Below the pieces are notes generated by a model. It searched no databases, was not told where the DNA came from, and saw only the letters and a program-made list of their open reading frames with translations. 64,000 bases of DNA. Source: JBEIHX01 sp040381075 (GTDB lineage Bacteria; Pseudomonadota; Alphaproteobacteria; Caulobacterales; Aquidulcibacteraceae). A program made the position numbers and the translations under genes. The DNA is taken from positions 1 to 64,000 of the forward strand of contig JBEIHX010000010.1 of NCBI GenBank assembly GCA_040381075.1, in the 5' to 3' direction. This document shows, piece after piece, positions 26,134 to 34,068 of the stretch (position 1 is the first letter of the stretch; each line of letters begins with the position of its first letter).

Positions 26134-26842
26134 GCGCGGCGAGCTCGTTCTGAAGCTGTCCGGCATCGTCCGGCGCTATCGCACCGGCGCCGGCGATCTG
26201 GTCGTGCTCGACGGGGCGGATCTTGATCTGCGTGCCGGCGAAGTGGTCGGCCTAGTGGGGCCGTCGGGCTCCGGCAAGTCGTCGCTGCTCCACGTCGCGG
26301 GGCTGCTCGAGCGCCCGGATGGCGGGGATGTGTGGATCGATGGTGAAGACTGTCTGAAGCTCAATGATGACGGCCGCACCCGGGTGCGGCGCTCCAAGCT
26401 CGGGTTTGTTTACCAGTTTCATCATCTGCTTCCGGAATTCAGCGCCTGCGACAATATCATCCTTCCACAGATGATCGCCGGTCGCTCCAGGGGCGAGGCG
26501 CGCGCCCGGGCGCTGGAGTTGCTTGACCGCGTCGGCCTCGGCGCGCGCGCTGATCATCAGCCGGCGCAGCTGTCTGGCGGCGAACAGCAGCGCGTAGCCC
26601 TGGCGCGGGCGCTCGCCAACCGCCCACGCGTCGTGCTGGCCGATGAGCCGACCGGCAATCTTGATCCGGCGACCTCCCACCGCGTGTTCGAGATGCTGCA
26701 ATCGCTCGCGCGCCACGAGAACGTGGCCGTGCTCGCCGCCACCCACAATCTCGAGCTGACCCGCTTTATGGATCGTGTGCTTGCCTTGAAGGAGGGCAGG
26801 CTTGCGCCGCGAAGCCCCACGGGCGCGCCGCCCACGCGTTGA
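26126..26842 (+). CDS. lolD: Lipoprotein-releasing ABC transporter ATPase LolD
   Basis: ATPase that powers lipoprotein release. 238 residues. Walker A GPSGSGKSS (45-53), Q-loop in FVYQFHHLLPEF with the LLPEF typical of LolD, signature LSGGEQQRVALARAL, Walker B VVLADEPTGNLD, and switch His in ATHNLELT. The ATG overlaps the end of lolC. The last 15 residues are Pro-rich and unconserved. It is the final gene before an array-bearing gap. Confidence 0.94.
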   Translation: MSERGELVLKLSGIVRRYRTGAGDLVVLDGADLDLRAGEVVGLVGPSGSGKSSLLHVAGLLERPDGGDVWIDGEDCLKLNDDGRTRVRRSKLGFVYQFHHLLPEFSACDNIILPQMIAGRSRGEARARALELLDRVGLGARADHQPAQLSGGEQQRVALARALANRPRVVLADEPTGNLDPATSHRVFEMLQSLARHENVAVLAATHNLELTRFMDRVLALKEGRLAPRSPTGAPPTR

Positions 26843-27181
26843 TCCACGCCCCCGTCCAAAGGCGCCTCTCCCAGAATTGCCCTCCCAAAGTCGCTATCCC
26901 AAAGTCGCTATCCCAAAGTCGCTATCCCAAAGTCGCTATCCGATGGGCGCTATCTTGGGGGCGCTATCTTGGGGGCGCTATCTTGGGGACGCTATCTTGG
27001 GGACGCCGTCCCCAAGGAGCCGTCTCCACGTCCCTGCCACACGGCGTCGGTCTGACAGCCCCGCCTGCCCCCTGGGCCGCGTGCGTTCACCCGCAGGCGT
27101 CCATCGGTCCGACGGAACATGAGACCAGGCCGGCGACCCGGTTTGGCGGAACAGTCCGGCAAAATGCCGGCAAAATGCCGC
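26843..27181. other. Intergenic region between lolD and the 29-codon SOS-type gene
   Basis: No gene. It holds a 14 bp array (26887-27012) and an 11 bp direct repeat CGGCAAAATGC near 27158-27180. Frames crossing it translate only the repeats. The SOS control region begins at its right end. Confidence 0.65.
26887..27012. repeat. 14 bp tandem array, 9 units of two subtypes
   Basis: AAAGTCGCTATCCC occurs at 26887, 26901, 26915 and, with one change, 26929. It passes at 26943 into a GGGGGCGCTATCTT type at 26957, 26971 and (GGGGAC form) 26985, ending in a degraded unit at 26999. GCTATC is constant through both halves, so one array has diverged into two blocks. Confidence 0.95.
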
Positions 27182-27210
27182 TTGCGCTCAGAACAAAAGA
27201 AGAATAAAAA
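27182..27210 (+). promoter_or_regulatory. Putative SOS promoter of the 29-codon gene
   Basis: TTGCGC (27182-27187), 17 bases, TAAAAA (27205-27210). One LexA-like site lies in its spacer and a perfect box sits at the expected transcription start, so repressor binding would block initiation. The -10 match is only fair. Confidence 0.5.
27191..27205 (+). promoter_or_regulatory. LexA box, one mismatch
   Basis: GAAC-AAAAGAA-GAAT, one base from the alphaproteobacterial GAAC-N7-GAAC form (reverse complement of GTTC-N7-GTTC). It lies 24 bases upstream of the perfect box and in the spacer of the putative promoter. Confidence 0.5.
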
Positions 27211-27214
27211 ATCG

Positions 27215-27229
27215 GAACAAAGAACGAAC
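27215..27229 (+). promoter_or_regulatory. LexA box, perfect consensus
   Basis: GAACAAAGAACGAAC is GAAC-N7-GAAC exactly, the reverse complement of GTTC-N7-GTTC, the LexA target known from Caulobacter, Rhodobacter and rhizobia. It ends 10 bases before the ATG of the 29-codon gene and abuts its ribosome site. Confidence 0.85.
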
Positions 27230-27239
27230 GGAGTTGGCG

Positions 27240-27329
27240 ATGAGCAATATTCTGCGCGATGCGGCGGCATTCGGAACGGTTTTGGCCTTCACCGCCCTGG
27301 TCACCCTTGCGAGCGTTCTTTTCGCGTGA
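27240..27329 (+). CDS. sidA: 29-residue single-helix membrane peptide, probable SOS division inhibitor SidA
   Basis: A 30-codon gene beginning MSNILRDAAAFG; residues 11-29 form one hydrophobic helix ending LASVLFA. A GGAG ribosome site (27230-27233) lies six bases before the ATG, and a perfect LexA box directly precedes that. In Caulobacter crescentus, SidA is a LexA-controlled 29-residue inner-membrane peptide that binds FtsW and delays division after DNA damage; from memory its gene also sits just before dnaE. Size, membrane helix, LexA control and position all agree. Sequence identity to SidA could not be checked here, so the name rests on context. It is too short for most gene callers. 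Confidence 0.7.
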   Translation: MSNILRDAAAFGTVLAFTALVTLASVLFA

Positions 27330-27427
27330 CGCCAGAGCGTGGTTTGGCCACTTTGCGCAGGGTCGGCTGCCGGTGAGTCGCGCGACACCCAGGGCGGCCA
27401 GGCCGGTTCAGCGAGCGGGAGAGGGCG

Positions 27428-30400
27428 ATGACGGCGAGCGAGCAGCCGCGGTTCGTGCATCTGCGCATGCGCTCGGCGTATTCGCTGCTCGAAGGCGCGC
27501 TGCATGTCGGCGACATCGCCAAGCTCGCCAAGGCGCACCGCATGCCGGCGGCGGCCCTGACCGACGCCGACAACCTTTTCGGCGCATTGGAGTTTTCTGA
27601 GTATCTCGCGAACGCCGGCGTGCAGCCGATCATCGGCTGCTCCTTGACGCTGGGGTTCGATCCGGGCGATGCGCCAGCCCAGGTCGGGGCGCCTGAAGAT
27701 GCGCTGGGGCCTGCAGCGGCGCAGGCTGCGCAGGCGTCTTCGGGGATCGGGTCTGGTCTCGTTTCGACTGCCGGCGGGACGCAATCTGATGCGGTCGCCC
27801 CAGAGTCGGGGAGGTCTGCGCCGGGCAGGTCTGCGCCGGGGAGCTCTGGGCCGGGGAGCTCTGGGCCGGGGAGCTCTGGGCCGGGGAGCTCTGGGCCGGG
27901 GAGCTCTGGGCCGGGGAGCTCTGGGCCGGGACAGGCTGCGCCGGGCCGTGCGGGCGCCCCAAGGGCAGGCGCTGAGAGAACCGGCGCCGGCGGCGAGCGG
28001 AGCGCCAAACACCTCTTCGGACCTCTTGTGCTTCTCGCAGCCGATGCAGCCGGATACGCCAACCTCATGGCGTTGTCCTCCGCCGCCTTTCTGGACGCGC
28101 CGTCCGACGCTCCAGCGCATGTCGGGCTCGACCTTGTATCGGCCAAGACGGAGGGACTGATTGCACTGACGGGCGGACCGGCCGGCGTGCTCAATCAGCT
28201 TCTCGTCGCGGATCGGATCGGCGAGGCGGAACGATTTCTCGATCGTTTGCAGGCAGCCTTCGGCGATCGCCTGTACATTGAACTTCAGCGCCACGGGCTG
28301 CCGGATGAAGCAAAAGCCGAGCCCCATCTGGTGCGCCTGGCCTATGAGCGGGATCTGCCGCTGGTCGCCACCAACGAGCCATACTTCGACGAGCGCGCGA
28401 CGCACGCGGCGCATGAAGCGCTGCTGTGCATTGCAGACGGAGCCGTGCTCGGTCAGGCCGGTCGTCGGCGGGTGACCCCCGAGCACTACTTCAAGGGCGC
28501 CGAGGAAATGGCGGCGCTGTTCGCCGATCTTCCCGAAGCGATCGACAATACGATCGCGGTGGCCCGGCGGTGCAGTTTCCGCCCGCAGACCGCGAGTCCG
28601 ATGCTGCCCCGGTTCGAGACCGCCGACGGGCGCAGCGAAATGGAGGAGATGCGCGTGCAGGCAGAAGGCGGCCTCGCGCGCCGCCTCGCCGAGGTTGAAC
28701 CGGCCGCACCTGAGGAGGCCTATCGCAGACGCCTCGAGCACGAACTCGCGGTGATCGAAAAGATGGGGTTCGCCGGATACTTCCTCATCGTCTCCGATTT
28801 CATCAAATGGGCGAAGGCCAATGACATTCCCGTCGGGCCGGGGCGCGGGTCCGGCGCCGGGTCGCTGATCGCCTGGGTGTTGTTCATTACCGACCTGGAT
28901 CCGCTGCGGTTCGGCCTGCTGTTTGAGCGCTTCCTGAATCCCGAGCGGATCTCGATGCCCGACTTCGACGTGGATTTCTGCCAGGACCGTCGCGGTGAGG
29001 TGATCGACTACGTGCGGACAAAGTACGGGGCTGATCGTGTCGCCCAGATCATCACCTTCGGCACGCTGCAGGCGCGCGCGGTAGTTCGTGACGTCGGGCG
29101 GGTGATGCAATTGCCGTTCGGGCAGGTCGACAAGATCGCCAAGCTCGTGCCCTCCAATCCGGCGAACCCGGTCTCGCTGGAGGACGCCATCGAGATTGAA
29201 CCCAAGCTCAGGGAGATGCGCGACGCAGAGCCGGAAGTCGCCGCGCTCCTGGAGACGGCGCTCCAGCTTGAAGGGCTTTATCGCAACGCCTCAACCCACG
29301 CAGCCGGCGTGGTCATCGGCAATCGGCCGCTGAGCGAGATTGTCCCGCTCTACCGGGACCCACGTTCGGATATTCCCGCCACCCAGTTCAACATGAAGTG
29401 GGTGGAGCCGGCTGGACTGGTCAAATTCGACTTTCTCGGCCTGAAGACGCTGACCGTGATCGACCGCGCGGTGAAGTTCATCGCCAAGAAGGGGGTCGAC
29501 GTGGACTGGACGCGGATCCCGCTCGATGATCGCGACAGCTACCGGCTCCTGGGCACCGGCGCGACGCTCGGCGTGTTCCAGCTGGAAAGCCAGGGCATGC
29601 GCGACACGCTGCGCAAGCTGAAGCCGGATCGCATCGAGGACGTCATCGCGTTGATCTCCCTCTACCGGCCGGGCCCGATGAAGAACATCGACACATATGT
29701 CGATGTAAAGTTCGGCCGCAGGGAGGCCGACTACCTCCATCCGAGCCTGCGTCCGGTCCTGGAGGAGACCTACGGCGTCATCATCTATCAGGAACAGGTG
29801 ATGCAGATCGCCCAGATCCTGTCTGGCTACAGCCTCGGGGAGGCTGACCTGCTGCGCCGGGCGATGGGCAAAAAGAAGCCCGAGGAGATGGCCAAGCAGA
29901 AAGAGCGGTTCGTGTCCGGCGCCAAGGAGCGCGGCGTCGAGCCGCAGCTTGCGGATCGCATCTTCGAGCTGGTGGCGGAGTTTGCGGGCTATGGTTTCAA
30001 CAAGTCGCACGCAGCCGCCTATGCGATCGTTGCGTTCCAGACGGCCTGGCTGAAGGCCCATCATCCGGTCGAATTCTTCGCTGCCTCGATGAGCCTGGAC
30101 ATTTCGGACCCGGAGAAACTCGCCGCCTTCCGCCAGGAGGCGCGCCGCTTCGGCGTGGATGTGCGCGCCCCGTCCATCACCGCCTCGCGGGCGGATTTCG
30201 ATGTCGACGGGAGCGCCGTGCTCTACGCGCTGGGCGCCGTGCGCAATGTTGGCGTGGCGGCGATGCGGGCGATCGAGAACGAGCGTGCGACAGCCGGCCC
30301 GTTCGCCGACCTCTATGATTTCGCCAGGCGCGTCGATCCCAAGATGATCAACAAGCGCCTGCTTGAAAACCTGGTGCGCGCCGGCGCCTTCGACACGCTG

Positions 30401-31219
30401 GAGCCGAACCGGGCGCGTCTCGCTGCCGGCCTGGAACAGCTGATGGGCTGGGCGCAGCGCGCAGCCGAGGAGCGGGTGAGTTCGCAGGGCAATCTCTTCG
30501 CCCGCGACGTCGCAGCTGCGCCGCCGCCGGAACTGCCACGCGTCGCGCCATGGCCGGAGCATGAACGTCTGACCAACGAGTTTCAGGCCCTCGGCCTCTA
30601 TCTGTCAGGCCATCCGCTCGACGACTGGACGGAAGAACTTGCGCACTCCCGCGTCGCTTACTACGCCCACGCCGCGCAAATGGCCGGCGAGGATGGCGGT
30701 TATTTCCGCATGGCCGGGGTCATCCGGGCAAAGACCGAGCGTCTCGCGCGGTCCGGCGGACGCTTCGCCTATGTCACATTGTCCGACCCCACGGGCGAGT
30801 ACGAAGCGATGGTGATGCCGGAGACGCTGACGCGCCAGCGCGATCTTCTCGCCGTCGGGGCGCTGGTGCTTCTGCGCGCCCGCGCCCGCCGGGTCGAGGG
30901 CGACCTTAAATTCATCGCCGAGGATTTCACCCCGCTGGACGCCGGGGCCGGACCTCAGGTGGACGGGCTGATCGTCACGCTGCGCGAGGGCGCGCCGGTG
31001 GAGGACATCGCCGGGGCTCTCACCGCCCTGCGCGACGCGCCCAACGGTGCGAAAGGGCGGGTGAAACTCATCCTGCGCCTCAAGGACGGACGCGCGGTCG
31101 AGGTCGATGCAGGCGCGGCGCTGCCCGTCAGCCCGCAGGCGCGCGCCGCCATCAAGGCCTTCTCCGGCGTGGAGGACGTCACAACCTGGCGTCCGGCCGA
31201 TCTCGCGCGGGCGGGCTGA
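27428..31219 (+). CDS. dnaE: DNA polymerase III subunit alpha, with a repeat-rich insertion in the PHP domain
   Basis: The replicative polymerase. 1263 residues, about 100 more than usual. The PHP domain (1 to about 330) starts FVHLRMRSAYSLLEGAL with the metal-binding histidines of active PHP domains replaced (HLR, TDAD), so no PHP nuclease is expected. After CSLTLGF (about 77) an insertion of about 115 residues rich in Gly, Ala, Pro and Ser runs to FGPLVLLAADAAGYANLM (about 197) and includes GRSAP twice and GSSGP six times. The polymerase core is intact: GPGRGSGAGSL and the catalytic PDFDVDFCQDRRGEV, then the fingers, helix-hairpin-helix and a C-terminal OB fold (GRFAYVTLSDPTGEYEAMV). It starts 98 bp after the SOS-type peptide gene. 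Confidence 0.96.
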   Translation: MTASEQPRFVHLRMRSAYSLLEGALHVGDIAKLAKAHRMPAAALTDADNLFGALEFSEYLANAGVQPIIGCSLTLGFDPGDAPAQVGAPEDALGPAAAQAAQASSGIGSGLVSTAGGTQSDAVAPESGRSAPGRSAPGSSGPGSSGPGSSGPGSSGPGSSGPGSSGPGQAAPGRAGAPRAGAERTGAGGERSAKHLFGPLVLLAADAAGYANLMALSSAAFLDAPSDAPAHVGLDLVSAKTEGLIALTGGPAGVLNQLLVADRIGEAERFLDRLQAAFGDRLYIELQRHGLPDEAKAEPHLVRLAYERDLPLVATNEPYFDERATHAAHEALLCIADGAVLGQAGRRRVTPEHYFKGAEEMAALFADLPEAIDNTIAVARRCSFRPQTASPMLPRFETADGRSEMEEMRVQAEGGLARRLAEVEPAAPEEAYRRRLEHELAVIEKMGFAGYFLIVSDFIKWAKANDIPVGPGRGSGAGSLIAWVLFITDLDPLRFGLLFERFLNPERISMPDFDVDFCQDRRGEVIDYVRTKYGADRVAQIITFGTLQARAVVRDVGRVMQLPFGQVDKIAKLVPSNPANPVSLEDAIEIEPKLREMRDAEPEVAALLETALQLEGLYRNASTHAAGVVIGNRPLSEIVPLYRDPRSDIPATQFNMKWVEPAGLVKFDFLGLKTLTVIDRAVKFIAKKGVDVDWTRIPLDDRDSYRLLGTGATLGVFQLESQGMRDTLRKLKPDRIEDVIALISLYRPGPMKNIDTYVDVKFGRREADYLHPSLRPVLEETYGVIIYQEQVMQIAQILSGYSLGEADLLRRAMGKKKPEEMAKQKERFVSGAKERGVEPQLADRIFELVAEFAGYGFNKSHAAAYAIVAFQTAWLKAHHPVEFFAASMSLDISDPEKLAAFRQEARRFGVDVRAPSITASRADFDVDGSAVLYALGAVRNVGVAAMRAIENERATAGPFADLYDFARRVDPKMINKRLLENLVRAGAFDTLEPNRARLAAGLEQLMGWAQRAAEERVSSQGNLFARDVAAAPPPELPRVAPWPEHERLTNEFQALGLYLSGHPLDDWTEELAHSRVAYYAHAAQMAGEDGGYFRMAGVIRAKTERLARSGGRFAYVTLSDPTGEYEAMVMPETLTRQRDLLAVGALVLLRARARRVEGDLKFIAEDFTPLDAGAGPQVDGLIVTLREGAPVEDIAGALTALRDAPNGAKGRVKLILRLKDGRAVEVDAGAALPVSPQARAAIKAFSGVEDVTTWRPADLARAG
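27809..27928 (+). repeat. 15 bp in-frame tandem array within dnaE
   Basis: Eight 15 bp units, codon-aligned: two of GRSAP (27809-27838) and six identical GSSGP units (27839-27928, GGGAGCTCTGGGCCG each). Perfect identity of six units over 90 bp shows recent expansion or active homogenisation. Confidence 0.97.
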
Positions 31220-31278
31220 GCGCTCTCTCAGGCCGCAAGGTGCAGTCGCGCGCTCCCTACAAAGGTGCAGTCGCGCGC

Positions 31279-31307
31279 TTGCGTCAGTCCCGGCGCGCGC
31301 GTATATC
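31279..31307 (+). promoter_or_regulatory. Promoter of rpsB (and perhaps tsf)
   Basis: TTGCGT (31279-31284), exactly 17 bases, TATATC (31302-31307), about 108 bases before the rpsB ATG. A duplicated GTGCAGTCGCGCGCT element (31240-31254 and around 31265-31279) lies just upstream. Good match to a housekeeping promoter. Confidence 0.55.
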
Positions 31308-31414
31308 CCGCGCCATTCCTCACGCAGGCGGTGGTGCGGCGCGCTTCTGCGCGCCGCCATCCGGTGTCGGCGATCCCGACCAACCCCTGCGGCGGCATAA
31401 CCGGAGAAATGACC

Positions 31415-32311
31415 ATGGCGCTGCCTGAATTCAGCATGCGCCAGCTGTTGGAAGCTGGCGCGCATTTTGGACACCAGACCCACCGTTGGAACCCGAAGAT
31501 GGACAAGTTCATCTTCGGCGTGCGGTCCAACATCCACATCATCGACCTCTCGCAGTCCGTTCCCCTTCTGCACCAGGCGCTGGTCAAGGTTCGAGACACC
31601 GCCGCCTCCGGCGGTCGCATCCTGTTCGTCGGCACCAAGCGGCAGGCGGCTGAGCATGTGTCGGCGAGCGCCAAGCGGTGCGCCCAGTACTTTGTCAATC
31701 ATCGCTGGCTCGGCGGCACCCTGACCAACTGGCAAACCATCTCCAACTCCATCCGCCGCCTGCGCGAATTGAACGAGATCCTTGGCGCCGACGGCCCCAC
31801 GGGACGCACCAAGAAAGAACTCCTGACCCTGTCGCGCGAACGTGAGCGCCTGGACAGGTCGCTGGGCGGCATCGCGTCCATGGGCGGTCTGCCAAGTCTG
31901 ATGTTCGTGATCGACACGAACAAGGAGGCGATCGCGATCAAGGAAGCCCGCAAGCTCGGCATCCCGGTCGTGGCCGTGGTCGACTCAAACTGTGATCCGG
32001 ACGATGTTGATTTTCCGATCCCGGGCAATGATGACGCTGCGCGCGCCATTCAGCTTTATTGCGACCTGATCGCGGATGCGGCGCTTGACGGTCTCGCTGC
32101 AGGGCAGGCCGCCATGGGCGTCGATCTTGGCGCCTCGGAGAACCCAACCGAGCCTGGCCTGCGCGGTCGCCGTCGTCGCAGCGTCGATGCGTCTGCCGGC
32201 GAGGGCCAGACCCTCGATGCGTCTGCCGCAGAGCCGGCTGGCGAGGTTTCCATGAGTGATGTCGATGCGATCGCGCCGGCAGACGAGGGAGCCGTCGAAC
32301 AGGCCGGGTGA
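31415..32311 (+). CDS. rpsB: 30S ribosomal protein S2
   Basis: Small-subunit protein required late in 30S assembly and for S1 binding. 298 residues: a normal S2 core (MALPEFSMRQLLEAGAHFGHQTHRWNPKM, GTKRQAAEHV, NHRWLGGTLTNW, IPVVAVVDSNCDP) of about 250 residues, then an acidic Ala/Asp/Glu-rich tail. The tail contains a 12-base element, GATGCGTCTGCC, repeated 30 bp (two 15 bp steps) apart at 32186 and 32216. The start at 31415 is eight bases after GGAG (31403-31406); the ATG two codons earlier is too close to that site. Confidence 0.96.
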   Translation: MALPEFSMRQLLEAGAHFGHQTHRWNPKMDKFIFGVRSNIHIIDLSQSVPLLHQALVKVRDTAASGGRILFVGTKRQAAEHVSASAKRCAQYFVNHRWLGGTLTNWQTISNSIRRLRELNEILGADGPTGRTKKELLTLSRERERLDRSLGGIASMGGLPSLMFVIDTNKEAIAIKEARKLGIPVVAVVDSNCDPDDVDFPIPGNDDAARAIQLYCDLIADAALDGLAAGQAAMGVDLGASENPTEPGLRGRRRRSVDASAGEGQTLDASAAEPAGEVSMSDVDAIAPADEGAVEQAG

Positions 32312-32702
32312 CGAGGCCCGGCTGCAGCGCGGCGCTCCGGCGTGGACCATCTGGTCCAGGGCGCCCGGATCGGGCCCCGATATGGCTGACGCGTCGCTTC
32401 GGCGGTCGCACGGGAGGCCGCTCTGGCTCCAACTGCGCCGGTCCGCTCCAGGAATGGCGGGCGGCGGGGAGACCGGATGGCGGACAGGACCGGCGCTCGG
32501 GGCGAAAACCGGCGGCTCGCCGCCTGGCGGTCGTCCCCCATGCCGGGCTGTTCAGCCGGTGCGTTGAAGTTGGCGCCTGAAAACTGGCGTCCCCGGTCAG
32601 GGCTCCTGACGGAGCCGGATCCGGAGCGACGTCGCCCCATGAACTGATGCGCGCGCCCCGCCCCCCGGCCGGGGCCGCGGCACTGAAGATAAGGATCTGA
32701 CC
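32312..32702. other. 391 bp spacer between rpsB and tsf with nested hairpins
   Basis: No gene found. The spacer is longer than usual for this pair. Near 32596-32635 are clustered perfect inverted repeats: GTCAGG-GCT-CCTGAC (32596-32610) overlaps GGCTCC-TGAC-GGAGCC (32601-32616), so only one can form at a time; CCGGATCCGG (32615-32624) and GCGACGTCGC (32626-32635) follow. No T-run follows, so a simple terminator is not indicated. Confidence 0.5.
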
Positions 32703-33647
32703 ATGGCTGAAGTTACCGCTGCTCTCGTCAAGCAACTCCGCGACATGACTGGCGCGGGAATGATGGATTGCAAGAAAGCGCTCGCTGAAAACGACGGCGA
32801 GATCGAAGCGGCGGTCGACTGGCTGCGCGCCAAAGGCCTGTCGAAAGCCGCCAAGAAGGCCGATCGCGCCGCCGCGGAAGGGCTGGTTGCTTTCGCCGGG
32901 GCCGGGACCTCCGGCGTGCTTGTCGAATTCAACGCGGAGACAGATTTCGTCGCCCGCAACGAAGGCTTCCAGACCGCAGCCCGCCAACTCGCCCAGATCG
33001 CCATCGCACACAAGGGCGATCTCGAGGCCGTGAAGGCTGCCCCATCGCCGGATGGCGAGGGCGTTGTGTCGGATATGATCACGCGTCTGATTGCGACGAT
33101 CGGGGAGAACATGACCCTTCGCCGCTCCGCGTATCTGAGCGTCGACAGCGGCGTGGTTGCGCATTACGTCCACGGCGCCGTGTCGGACGGGCTCGGGAAA
33201 ATCGGCGTGCTGGTCGCGCTCGAGTCGACCGGCGAGCGGGGCGCTTTGGCCGATCTCGGGCGCAAGATCGCCATGCATGTGGCCGCGGCGAACCCGATCG
33301 CCGCCACAGAGGCGGACATCTCTGCCGAACGCATTGAGCGCGAGAAGTCGATCCTGGTGGAACAGATCAAGCAGGACCCGAAGGCGGCCGGCAAGCCGCA
33401 GCAGGTCATCGACAAGATGCTTGAGGGGCGGCTGCGCAAGTTTATGGAGGAGGTCGTCCTGGTGAAGCAGGCGTTCGTCCATAACCCGGACCAGACCGTC
33501 GAGGCCGCCCTCAAAGAGGGCGAGAAGGCGATCGGCGCGCCGATCCGCCTCATTGGTTTCTCCCGTCTGCAACTGGGGGAAGGCGTCGAGAAGAAGGCTG
33601 ACGACTTTGCCGCAGAAGTGGCGGCGATGTCGGGCGGAGCCGGCTGA
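32703..33647 (+). CDS. tsf: Elongation factor Ts
   Basis: Nucleotide-exchange factor that regenerates EF-Tu-GTP. 314 residues. The N-terminal UBA-like domain and signature MAEVTAALVKQLRDMTGAGM, MMDCKKALAENDGEIEAAVDWLR are intact; the core carries NAETDFVARNEGF, the EF-Tu contact region, and the dimerisation domain with HVAAANP. A ribosome site AAGGATCTGACC precedes the ATG. The stop codon overlaps a perfect 8 bp hairpin. Confidence 0.96.
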   Translation: MAEVTAALVKQLRDMTGAGMMDCKKALAENDGEIEAAVDWLRAKGLSKAAKKADRAAAEGLVAFAGAGTSGVLVEFNAETDFVARNEGFQTAARQLAQIAIAHKGDLEAVKAAPSPDGEGVVSDMITRLIATIGENMTLRRSAYLSVDSGVVAHYVHGAVSDGLGKIGVLVALESTGERGALADLGRKIAMHVAAANPIAATEADISAERIEREKSILVEQIKQDPKAAGKPQQVIDKMLEGRLRKFMEEVVLVKQAFVHNPDQTVEAALKEGEKAIGAPIRLIGFSRLQLGEGVEKKADDFAAEVAAMSGGAG

Positions 33648-33665
33648 TCCAGGCTGCCCTGGATC
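33646..33665 (+). terminator. Hairpin at the end of tsf, possible weak terminator
   Basis: GATCCAGG-CTGC-CCTGGATC, a perfect 8 bp stem with a four-base loop overlapping the tsf stop codon. No T-run follows, so termination would be Rho-dependent or the hairpin may instead protect the mRNA 3' end. Confidence 0.35.
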
Positions 33666-34068
33666 CAGTCCCCATCGGTCTGTTCCGCCCTGCGCCGGCT
33701 CGCCCGGCCAGGCGTCCACGATCCAGCCAGATCGCGCGCCAGCCCGCGCGGCCCGTTCAGGCGTGGGCACGTCGACGCGGCGGCGACGCCAGTAGGTGCG
33801 GTCTGCGAATTCGCCCTTCAGGCGCAACCCGCCGCGCGCGTCACGCGTGCGCGTGGGCCGCGCACGCCAGGGCCCCGGCGTGAAGGCTTTGCAGGGGCGG
33901 GCAGCCGCGGGCTATAGAACGGAAGGTTTGGAGCGTCGATTCTGCGCCGGAAACTGCGCCGGAAAACCGCGCCGGAAGGTGTGAGCCGTGTGGCGCGCAC
34001 CGCGCCGGCCGCCCGCCGTCCCTGCGGACACGTCACGGAACATGGACTGGATTGGCTTCAGGAAGAAC
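33666..34068. other. Intergenic region between tsf and pyrH
   Basis: About 400 bp without a supported gene. It carries a promoter candidate for pyrH (listed separately) and three copies of GCGCCGGAA within 33951-33977 spaced 12-13 bases. Frames through it on both strands look like GC-rich noise. Confidence 0.55.
33889..33918 (+). promoter_or_regulatory. Putative promoter of pyrH-frr-uppS-cdsA-dxr
   Basis: TTGCAG (33889-33894), 18 bases, TATAGA (33913-33918) in the context GCTATAGAAC, which matches the Caulobacter-type extended -10 (GCTANAWC). Transcription would begin near 33925, about 145 bases before the chosen pyrH start. Confidence 0.5.

Noticed and set aside
26839..27207. Pentapeptide-repeat-like proteins from the arrays
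   Set aside because: Units of 14 bp shift frame every copy, so the apparent peptide periodicity is an artefact of repeated DNA.
27188..29110. A 640-codon minus-strand frame antisense to dnaE
   Set aside because: Shadow of dnaE; its repeats are the reverse translation of the GSSGP array.
34042..34066. Start of pyrH at ATG 34042
   Set aside because: Possible, but the ATG at 34069 has a better ribosome site (AGGAAG); kept only as an alternative.
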